From Actinomadura viridilutea (GTDB taxonomy: Bacteria; Actinomycetota; Actinomycetes; Streptosporangiales; Streptosporangiaceae): a DNA stretch of 64,000 bases. Positions 58,159 through 64,000 of the stretch are shown here, one piece after another; within the stretch, counting starts at the first letter, position 1; every line of letters starts with the position of its first letter. The notes under the pieces were generated by a model. It saw only the letters and a program-made list of their open reading frames with translations. It did no database searches and was not told the DNA's origin. The stretch spans positions 124,001 to 188,000 of the forward strand of contig PVNI01000007.1 of the NCBI GenBank assembly GCA_003001795.1, read 5' to 3'. A program made the translations under genes and the position numbers.

Positions 58159-59352
58159 ATGCCGTACCGTACGCTCGAAGGCGGCCGCGTTCCGATCCGG
58201 ATGTGGACGGACCCGGCCACCGTCGAATCCGTGGCGCTCGACCAGCTGCGGAACGTGGCCGAGCTGCCGTGGGTGGAGGGCGTGGCGGTCATGCCCGACG
58301 TCCACTACGGCAAGGGCGCCACCGTCGGCTCGGTCATCGCGATGCGCGACGCGGTGTCCCCGGCCGCAGTCGGCGTCGACATCGGCTGCGGCATGACCGC
58401 GGTGAAGTCGTCGCTGACGGTCGAGGACCTGCCCGACGACCTCGGCCGGCTGCGCTCGCGCCTGGAGAAGGCGATCCCGGTGGGCCGCCACGGGCACAAG
58501 ACGCCGGTGGACCCGTCGGCGCTGCCCGGGCTCAAGGAGCGCGGCTGGCACCACTTCTGGAAGGGCTTCGAGGACCTGCACCCGAAGGTGCGCGGGCGCT
58601 TCGGCCGGGCCCGCGAGCAGATGGGCACCCTGGGGTCGGGCAACCACTTCCTGGAGGTGTGCGCGGACGACGACGGCGCGGTGTGGATCGTGCTGCACTC
58701 CGGTTCCCGCAACATCGGCAAGGAACTGGCCGAGCACCACATCGAGACCGCCCGCAGGCTGCCGCACAACCAGGACCTGCCCGACCCGGACCTGGCGGTG
58801 TTCCTCACCGGCACCCCCGCGATGGAGGCGTACCGCCGCGACCTGTTCTGGGCGCAGGAGTACGCGCGCCGCAACCGCGCCGTCATGCTCGCCCTGGCGC
58901 AGAACGTGATGACCCGCCAGTTCGGGGAGAAGCGCTGCCAGTGGGGCGAGGTCATCTCCTGCCACCACAACTACGTGGCCGAGGAGGTCTACGACGGGAT
59001 GGAGCTGCTCGTCACCCGCAAGGGCGCGATCCGCGCGGGCGCGGGCGACCTGGGCATCATCCCCGGCTCGATGGCCACCGGCACCTACATCGTGCGCGGC
59101 CTGGGCAACCCGGACGCCTACAACTCCGCCTCGCACGGCGCGGGGCGCAGGATGAGCCGCAACCAGGCCCGCAGGACGTTCACCGTCGACGACCTGGTGG
59201 AGCAGACCCGGGGCGTGGAGTGCCGCAAGGACGGCGGCGTCCTGGACGAGATCCCCGGCGCCTACAAGGACCTGGAGTCGGTGATCGAGGCGCAGTCCGA
59301 CCTGGTGCAGGTGGTGGCGCACCTGCGGCAGTTGATCTGCGTCAAGGGCTGA
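58159..59352 (+). CDS. rtcB: RtcB, RNA-splicing ligase
   Basis: Joins RNA 2',3'-cyclic phosphate or 3'-phosphate ends to 5'-OH ends, used in RNA repair. 397 residues, the short bacterial type. Mn-binding and guanylation residues lie in MPDVHYGKGATVGSVIAM, VGVDIGCGM, GTLGSGNHFLEV, LHSGSRNIGKEL, ISCHHNYV and SHGAGRRMSR (the guanylated His). ATG at 58159 has GGAG and AGGAG stretches just upstream. Ordinary in actinomycetes; not linked to a visible rtcA or archease gene here. Confidence 0.94.
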   Translation: MPYRTLEGGRVPIRMWTDPATVESVALDQLRNVAELPWVEGVAVMPDVHYGKGATVGSVIAMRDAVSPAAVGVDIGCGMTAVKSSLTVEDLPDDLGRLRSRLEKAIPVGRHGHKTPVDPSALPGLKERGWHHFWKGFEDLHPKVRGRFGRAREQMGTLGSGNHFLEVCADDDGAVWIVLHSGSRNIGKELAEHHIETARRLPHNQDLPDPDLAVFLTGTPAMEAYRRDLFWAQEYARRNRAVMLALAQNVMTRQFGEKRCQWGEVISCHHNYVAEEVYDGMELLVTRKGAIRAGAGDLGIIPGSMATGTYIVRGLGNPDAYNSASHGAGRRMSRNQARRTFTVDDLVEQTRGVECRKDGGVLDEIPGAYKDLESVIEAQSDLVQVVAHLRQLICVKG

Positions 59353-59467
59353 AGACGGGAACCCGCGGCGGGGGAGCGGGTGACCAGGGGGAGGAGGCGG
59401 CGGCCCGTGCCGAGCGGGCCGCCGCCGACCGCGACCGCCGCGCATCGGAGGCCGACGACGCTGCCGG

Positions 59468-60295
59468 CTACGCCGGCGGTGAGGCGGACCCGGCGAGAAC
59501 GCGGTCGATGAACGCGGTGACGTCGGCGAGGACCTCGTCGCGGTTGGTCTCGTTGAACACCTCGTGCCGGGCCGCGGGATAGATCCGCTCGGTCAGGTCG
59601 GAGCCGCGGACGGCCTCGATGCCGGTGCGGGTGCCGTCCAGGGGCACCAGCCGGTCGTCCTCGCCGTGGACCCACAGCGTGGGCAGCGCGCCCAGCGATC
59701 CGTGCGCCGACGCCGCGCGGATCGCCGCGTCCAGCGCCTCCAGCGTCGGCCGCTTGAACGGGCCGTGCCAGACCAGCGGGTCCTCCGCGTACGCCTTCCC
59801 GACGTCCGGGTCGCGCGACAGGGTGTCCGGGTCGATCGGCACGTCCGGGATCTCGTCGAGGGCCAGCAGCCGCGACAGCGCGTCCCAGCGGCCCAGCACC
59901 GGCCCCGACAGCACCAGCGCGGCCAGCTCCGCGCCGTGCAGCTGCGCGTACCGGGTGGCGATCAGCCCGCCCATCGAATGCCCGATCATCACCGCGGGCA
60001 GGCCGGGGTGGTCCTCGCGGGCCGCCGCCGCGACCGTGTGCACGTCCGCCACCAGGTCGGCGACGTCGTGGATCAGGACGCGCTCGCCCGCGGACAGGCC
60101 GTGACCGGCGTGGTCGGGCCCGCACACCACGGCGCCGTGCCGGACCAGCGCGTCGGCGACGTGGTCGTATCGGCCGAGGTGCTCGCCGTACCCGTGCACC
60201 AGCACCGCGACATAGCGCGGATCCGGATTGGGCCAGGTCCGCGCGGTGATCGCTCCGCGCGCCCCCGCGAACTCCCATCGCCGTGCCACCGCCAT
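59468..60295 (-). CDS. Monoacylglycerol lipase-like alpha/beta hydrolase
   Basis: A 275-residue serine hydrolase. [22 protein letters not shown], the nucleophile elbow [14 protein letters not shown], the acid in [16 protein letters not shown] and the histidine in [15 protein letters not shown] match monoglyceride lipases of the mycobacterial Rv0183 type. ATG start. It is divergent from moaA. Confidence 0.9.
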   Translation of the reverse strand: MAVARRWEFAGARGAITARTWPNPDPRYVAVLVHGYGEHLGRYDHVADALVRHGAVVCGPDHAGHGLSAGERVLIHDVADLVADVHTVAAAAREDHPGLPAVMIGHSMGGLIATRYAQLHGAELAALVLSGPVLGRWDALSRLLALDEIPDVPIDPDTLSRDPDVGKAYAEDPLVWHGPFKRPTLEALDAAIRAASAHGSLGALPTLWVHGEDDRLVPLDGTRTGIEAVRGSDLTERIYPAARHEVFNETNRDEVLADVTAFIDRVLAGSASPPA

Positions 60296-60386
60296 CGCCG
60301 CACCTCCGCGCCGCTTCGACGATCCTTCGCGACGGCCGTTTCCCGGACGACCGCTCCGTTACCGTCTCGTGCGATGAGCGGATCGT

Positions 60387-60448
60387 CAACCACCGCAATA
60401 GGCTGGTTGTTACGGCAAATCAGGCGGCCCGCCGGAATCGGGGCCGCC
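60387..60448 (+). promoter_or_regulatory. Inverted repeat and 5'-leader hairpin upstream of moaA
   Basis: CAACCA (60387-60392) and TGGTTG (60404-60409) form an inverted repeat around the A/T-richer centre, operator-like. Nearer the gene, GGCGGCCC (60423-60430) pairs with GGGCCGCC (60441-60448) over a 10-nt loop, ending just before the ribosome site GGAAGGG. The hairpin could affect moaA translation. It does not match my memory of the molybdenum-cofactor riboswitch, which is much larger. Confidence 0.45.
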
Positions 60449-60468
60449 GCGGGAGCGGAAGGGCCACC

Positions 60469-61458
60469 GTGCTGGTCGACACCTTCGGTCGTACCGCCAC
60501 CGATCTGCGGGTCTCCCTGACGGACCGGTGCAACCTGCGGTGCTCTTACTGCATGCCTCCCGAGGGCCTGGAGTGGCTGCCCAAGCCTGAGGTGCTCACC
60601 GACGACGAGGTGGTGCGGCTCGTGCGGGTGGCCGTCGAACGGCTCGGCGTCACCGAGGTCCGCTACACCGGCGGCGAGCCGCTGCTGCGGCGCGGCCTGG
60701 TCGACATCGTGCGGCGGACCGCGGAGCTGCGGCCCCGCCCGCAGATCTCGATCACCACCAACGGGATCGGGCTGGACCGGCTGGCCGTCCCGCTCGCCGA
60801 GGCGGGCCTGGACCGCGTCAACGTGTCCCTGGACACCCTCGACCGCGCGGTGTTCCGGCGGCTGGCGCACCGCGACCGGCTCGACGACGTGCTGAAGGGC
60901 CTGGCGGCCGCGGCCGACGCGGGCCTGGCGCCGGTCAAGGTGAACGCGGTGCTGATGCGCGGCGTCAACGACCACGAGGCGGTGCCGCTGCTGCGCTACT
61001 GCCTCGAACGCGGGTACCGGCTGCGCTTCATCGAGCAGATGCCGCTGGACGCCCAGCACGGCTGGACCCGCGAGGGCATGGTCACCGCGGACGAGATCCT
61101 GGCCAGGCTGGGGGAGGAGTTCACCCTCACCCCCGAGGACCCGGCGGCGCGCGGCAGCGCCCCGGCCGAGACGTTCCTCGTCGACGGCGGCCCGGCCGCC
61201 GTCGGGGTGATCGCCTCGGTGACCCGGCCGTTCTGCGGGGCCTGCGACCGGGTCCGGCTCACCGCCGACGGGCAGGTCCGCAACTGCCTGTTCGCCACCG
61301 AGGAGTCCGACCTGCGCACCGCCCTGCGCGGCGGCGCGTCCGACGAGGAGCTGGCCGAGCGGTGGCGGGCCGCGGTGCGCACCAAGCGCGCCGGGCACGG
61401 CATCGACGACCCCAGTTTCCTGCAGCCGGCCCGCCCCATGTCGGCGATCGGCGGGTGA
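60469..61458 (+). CDS. moaA: GTP 3',8-cyclase MoaA
   Basis: Radical SAM enzyme that performs the first step of molybdenum cofactor synthesis. 329 residues. The SAM cluster is CNLRCSYC (Cys21, 25, 28), followed by [13 protein letters not shown]; the second cluster is in [19 protein letters not shown], and the protein ends with the required GG (SAIGG). GTG start behind GGAAGGG. mobA follows after 22 bp, so they form one operon with the next small gene. Confidence 0.95.
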   Translation: MLVDTFGRTATDLRVSLTDRCNLRCSYCMPPEGLEWLPKPEVLTDDEVVRLVRVAVERLGVTEVRYTGGEPLLRRGLVDIVRRTAELRPRPQISITTNGIGLDRLAVPLAEAGLDRVNVSLDTLDRAVFRRLAHRDRLDDVLKGLAAAADAGLAPVKVNAVLMRGVNDHEAVPLLRYCLERGYRLRFIEQMPLDAQHGWTREGMVTADEILARLGEEFTLTPEDPAARGSAPAETFLVDGGPAAVGVIASVTRPFCGACDRVRLTADGQVRNCLFATEESDLRTALRGGASDEELAERWRAAVRTKRAGHGIDDPSFLQPARPMSAIGG

Positions 61459-61480
61459 AAACGGCGTGTGAGAACGGCGG

Positions 61481-62104
61481 GTGAGGACGTCGCACGCGGA
61501 GCGGGCCTTGGACGAGGCGTTCGACGCGGTGGTGCTGGCGGGCGGCCGCGCCCGCCGGATGGCCGGCGCCGACAAGCCCGGCCTGCCCGTCGCAGGCAGG
61601 AGCCTGGCCGCCCGCGTCGCCGACGCCGTGCGGGACGCGGGACGCCTCATCGTCGTCGGCCCGCCGCGCGCGGAGCTCCCGCACGCGATCGCCGTGCGCG
61701 AGGACCCGCCCGGCGCCGGCCCCGTCCCGGCCCTGCGCGCGGGGCTGGCCGAAGTGCGCGCGCCCTGGGTGGCGCTGCTGGCCGCCGATCTGCCGTTCCT
61801 GCGGCCCCGGCACGTCGCCGCCCTGCTGAACGCCGCGCGCGACGCCGAGGGGGGAGGGGCGGTGATGGTCGACGACGAGGGCCGGGAACAATGGCTCCTG
61901 GGATGCTGGCGGGCCGCCCGCCTGAGCGCGGCGCTGGCCGACTACCGGGGCGCCTCGCTGCGCGGGCTGCTGGGCCCGCTGGAGCCCGTCCGGGTCTTCC
62001 TCACCGGACCCGACGCGGCGGGGAGGCGGCCCCCGTGGTACGACTGCGACACCCCTGACGCGCTGGCGCGCGCCCGGCGCCTGCTGACCGACGGGGAGGA
62101 GTGA
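61481..62104 (+). CDS. mobA: Molybdenum cofactor guanylyltransferase-like protein MobA
   Basis: Adds GMP to molybdopterin to make the guanine dinucleotide cofactor used by formate dehydrogenase-type enzymes. 207 residues. The nucleotide-binding start AVVLAGGRARRMAGADKPGLPV and LLAADLPFLRP are typical; WYDCDTPDALARARRLL ends the domain. GTG at 61481 is the most likely start, though its ribosome site is weak. The stop overlaps a GTG and lies just before the next ATG, in the Moco operon. Confidence 0.9.
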   Translation: MRTSHAERALDEAFDAVVLAGGRARRMAGADKPGLPVAGRSLAARVADAVRDAGRLIVVGPPRAELPHAIAVREDPPGAGPVPALRAGLAEVRAPWVALLAADLPFLRPRHVAALLNAARDAEGGGAVMVDDEGREQWLLGCWRAARLSAALADYRGASLRGLLGPLEPVRVFLTGPDAAGRRPPWYDCDTPDALARARRLLTDGEE

Positions 62105-62106
62105 CG

Positions 62107-62376
62107 ATGCTGGAGGAATGGATCAAGGCCGTCTGCCAGGAGCTCGGCCTGGACCCCGGCGAGGTCGACCGAAGACTGGTGCTGGACCTGGCGCGCGACG
62201 TCGCGCACGGCGTGGCCCGGCCCGGCGCCCCGCTCACGGCGTTCCTGCTCGGCCTGGCCGTGGGCCGGGGCGCGTCCGCCCGGGACGCCGCGGCCCGCAT
62301 CACCGAGATGGCCGAGGGCTGGAAGCAGGAGGACGGCGCGCCGGACGCGGCGCAGCCGCCGACCGGCGTCGCCTGA
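62107..62376 (+). CDS. DUF6457-like small protein of the Moco operon
   Basis: An 89-residue protein, MLEEWIKAVCQELGLDP, with ARDVAHGVARPGAPLTAFLLGLAVGRG in the centre and a hydrophilic end. The pattern recalls the DUF6457 region often found fused to, or next to, MobA in actinomycetes. ATG at 62107 has GGAGG 7 nt upstream; the in-frame GTG at 62101 is too close to that site. Its role in Moco synthesis is inferred from position. Confidence 0.75.
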   Translation: MLEEWIKAVCQELGLDPGEVDRRLVLDLARDVAHGVARPGAPLTAFLLGLAVGRGASARDAAARITEMAEGWKQEDGAPDAAQPPTGVA

Positions 62377-62389
62377 GCCCGGGCCCGGC

Positions 62390-62644
62390 CTAGGCCGGCT
62401 CGTCCAGCTCGGAGAGGGGGACGACGTCGCGCAGGAACCCGCGGCGGTCCAAGAACGCCGACAGGTGCTCGCGGTGCGCGTCGCACGCCAGCCAGATTTT
62501 GCGCCGCTCGGGGGTGTGGATCTTGGGGTTGTTCCAGCGCAGCGCCCATACGGCGGCGGCCCGGCAGCCCTTGGCCGAGCACTGCGGTTCCTCGTCGTGC
62601 GGAGCCCCGGCGGTCGGCGCGGGGGTCGGCGGGACATCGGTCAC
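62390..62644 (-). CDS. Small zinc-ribbon-like protein of unknown function
   Basis: An 84-residue protein beginning with GTG at 62644 (VTDVPPTPAPTAG). Cysteines occur as CSAKGC and later CDAHREH, a plausible Cys4/Cys3His metal site. The phrase ALRWNNPKIHTPERRKIWLAC is strongly conserved in actinomycete homologues as I remember them; some databases label these acetone carboxylase, probably wrongly. It is convergent with the Moco operon and divergent from the MFS gene. Confidence 0.75.
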   Translation of the reverse strand: MTDVPPTPAPTAGAPHDEEPQCSAKGCRAAAVWALRWNNPKIHTPERRKIWLACDAHREHLSAFLDRRGFLRDVVPLSELDEPA

Positions 62645-62702
62645 GTGTCCAGATTGGCACATCCGTCCGGTGCGCGGCGCACCCGGACCAGGGGTTTGAA
62701 CC

Positions 62703-64000
62703 GTGACACGTCCGGACAGGATCCGCTCCGTGCGCACCGAGCCGACGTCCCAGCCCACGGCGGTGCGGTGCGCCCGGCGGCGCTGGCAGGCCCTGGCGGT
62801 GTGCCTGGTCGCCGCCTTCATGACCCTGCTGGACGTCAGCATCGTCAACGTGGCGCTGCCGTCCATCCGGACCGGGCTGCACGCCTCCGAGTCGGGCCTG
62901 CAGTGGATCGTGTCGGGCTACGCGCTGACGTTCGGCCTGGTGCTGGTGTCGGCCGGACGGCTCGGCGACGCGCGCAGCCGCCGCGCGGTGTTCATGGCCG
63001 GGCTGGCGCTGTTCACCGCGTCCAGCGCCGTGGCCGGGGTCGCCCCGACCGTCGGATGGCTGGTCGCTGCCCGTCTGGTGCAGGGCGCCGCGGCGGGCGT
63101 GCTGCAGCCGCAGACCGCCGGGCTGATCCAGCAGCTGTTCGTCGGCGCGGAACGCGGGCGGGCGTTCGGCGCGCTCGGCGCCGTCATCGGCATCGCCACC
63201 GCCGTCGGGCCGCTGCTCGGCGGCGTGCTGATCGCCCTGGCCGGGGCCGAGGACGGCTGGCGCTGGGTGTTCTACGTCAACGTCCCCGTCGGCCTGGCGG
63301 CGCTGCCGCTGGCGCGGCGGCTGCTGCCCCCGCCGCGGTTCGGGGAGCGGCGCCCGCTCGACCCGGTCGGCGTGCTGCTGCTCGGCGTCGGCGTCGTGTG
63401 CGTGATGCTGCCGTTCGTCCAGGAGCGGCAGTGGCACGGGGCCGGCCCCTGGCTGCTGCTGCCGGCCGGACTGGCCCTGATCGCCGTGTTCGCGCTGTGG
63501 GAGCGGCGGCACCCGTCGCCGATCATGGACATGGCGCTGTTCCGCCGCCGCTCCTACGCGCTGGGCACGGCCGTCGCCGTGCTCTACTTCGCCGGGTTCA
63601 CCGCCGTGTTCTTCACCTACACCCTCTACCTGCAGATCGGGCTCGGGTACAGCGCGCTGGCGGCGGGCGCGGCGATGACCCCGTTCGCGCTGGGCTCGGC
63701 CGTGGCCGCCGCCGTCGGCGGGCGTGTCGTGGCGCGGTACGGCCGGGCCCTGGTCGCGGCGGGACTGGCCGTGGTCGCCGCCGGGCTGGGCGCGGTGCTG
63801 GCCGCGGTGGAACTGCGGCCCGGACCCGACGTGGCGTGGTTCACCGCCGTCCCGCTCCTGGTGGCGGGCGCGGGCAGCGGCCTGGTCATCGCGCCCAACC
63901 AGACGATCACCTTGGCGGAGGTGCCGCACACGGGCGGCGGCAGCGCGGCCGGGGTGCTGCAGACCGGGCAGCGGTTCGGCGCCGCCGTCGGCATCGCCGC
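62703..64000 (+). CDS. MFS transporter, DHA2 (EmrB/QacA) family, 3' end missing
   Basis: Drug:proton antiporter type, cut by the right edge; at least 432 residues are present. LDVSIVNVALPSI is motif D1, and GRLGDARSRRAVFMAGLALF the loop 2-3 motif A. ARLVQGAAAGVLQPQ and GAVIGIATAVGPLLGGVLI (motif C) place it in the 14-helix DHA2 branch. GTG start 59 bp from the divergent zinc-ribbon gene. Confidence 0.88.
   Translation, partial: MTRPDRIRSVRTEPTSQPTAVRCARRRWQALAVCLVAAFMTLLDVSIVNVALPSIRTGLHASESGLQWIVSGYALTFGLVLVSAGRLGDARSRRAVFMAGLALFTASSAVAGVAPTVGWLVAARLVQGAAAGVLQPQTAGLIQQLFVGAERGRAFGALGAVIGIATAVGPLLGGVLIALAGAEDGWRWVFYVNVPVGLAALPLARRLLPPPRFGERRPLDPVGVLLLGVGVVCVMLPFVQERQWHGAGPWLLLPAGLALIAVFALWERRHPSPIMDMALFRRRSYALGTAVAVLYFAGFTAVFFTYTLYLQIGLGYSALAAGAAMTPFALGSAVAAAVGGRVVARYGRALVAAGLAVVAAGLGAVLAAVELRPGPDVAWFTAVPLLVAGAGSGLVIAPNQTITLAEVPHTGGGSAAGVLQTGQRFGAAVGIA

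Noticed and set aside
60296..60468. Molybdenum-cofactor riboswitch before moaA
   Set aside because: Only a simple hairpin and a short inverted repeat are visible; the long multi-helix aptamer cannot be recognised.

Overview
This window is very GC-rich, uses many GTG and some TTG starts, and carries several actinobacterial marker genes: opcA, a Rieske-containing suf operon with a SufR-type regulator, PrcB, PrsW, DUF3040 and a short conserved helix-turn-helix protein. The gene set and sequence style suggest a filamentous actinomycete of the Streptosporangiales or Thermomonosporaceae type (Actinomadura or Thermomonospora-like); that placement is inference. It looks like ordinary chromosome. I see no prophage, insertion sequence, CRISPR array, rRNA or tRNA.

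Layout. 0-11 kb: a leftward pentose-phosphate operon, tkt, tal, three tandem glucose-6-phosphate-isomerase-like genes, zwf, opcA (cut by the window edge). Only the first isomerase copy keeps the expected catalytic residues. 11-15 kb: rightward heme A genes ctaB and ctaA around a PrsW-type membrane protease. 15-20.5 kb: leftward PolX/PHP protein, an unpartnered proteasome beta subunit, an EamA transporter and an ABC-2 exporter pair. 20.6-28 kb: DUF3040 protein, then the Fe-S assembly operon sufR-B-D-Rieske-C-S-U-T, preceded by an iron box and an apparent SufR operator. 28-41 kb: methyltransferase, two-component system, VOC protein, ABC-F ATPase, enoyl-CoA hydratase, secreted S15 peptidase, multidrug ABC exporter. 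41-51 kb: sulfotransferase, Sir2 deacylase, LD-carboxypeptidase, glycerate kinase preceded by an apparent cdaR fragment, a YczE/YczR pair, CBS protein, hydrolases. 51-64 kb: genes for maturation of selenium and molybdenum enzymes (fdhD, selD, selB, moaA, mobA) mixed with prpE, marR, rtcB and a lipase, ending in a truncated MFS transporter.

How it fits together. The first operon would channel sugar phosphate through both pentose-phosphate branches and make NADPH. The suf operon appears to be under two controls, iron (IdeR/DmdR type) and Fe-S status (SufR). The 51-62 kb block fits formate dehydrogenase maturation, but both selenocysteine genes are altered at key residues: SelD has glycine where the selenium-handling cysteine should be, and SelB has a degenerate GTPase switch region. 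No selA or tRNA-Sec is visible. This looks like a decaying or repurposed selenium system. With the two apparently dead isomerase paralogues, it is the most unusual biology here.
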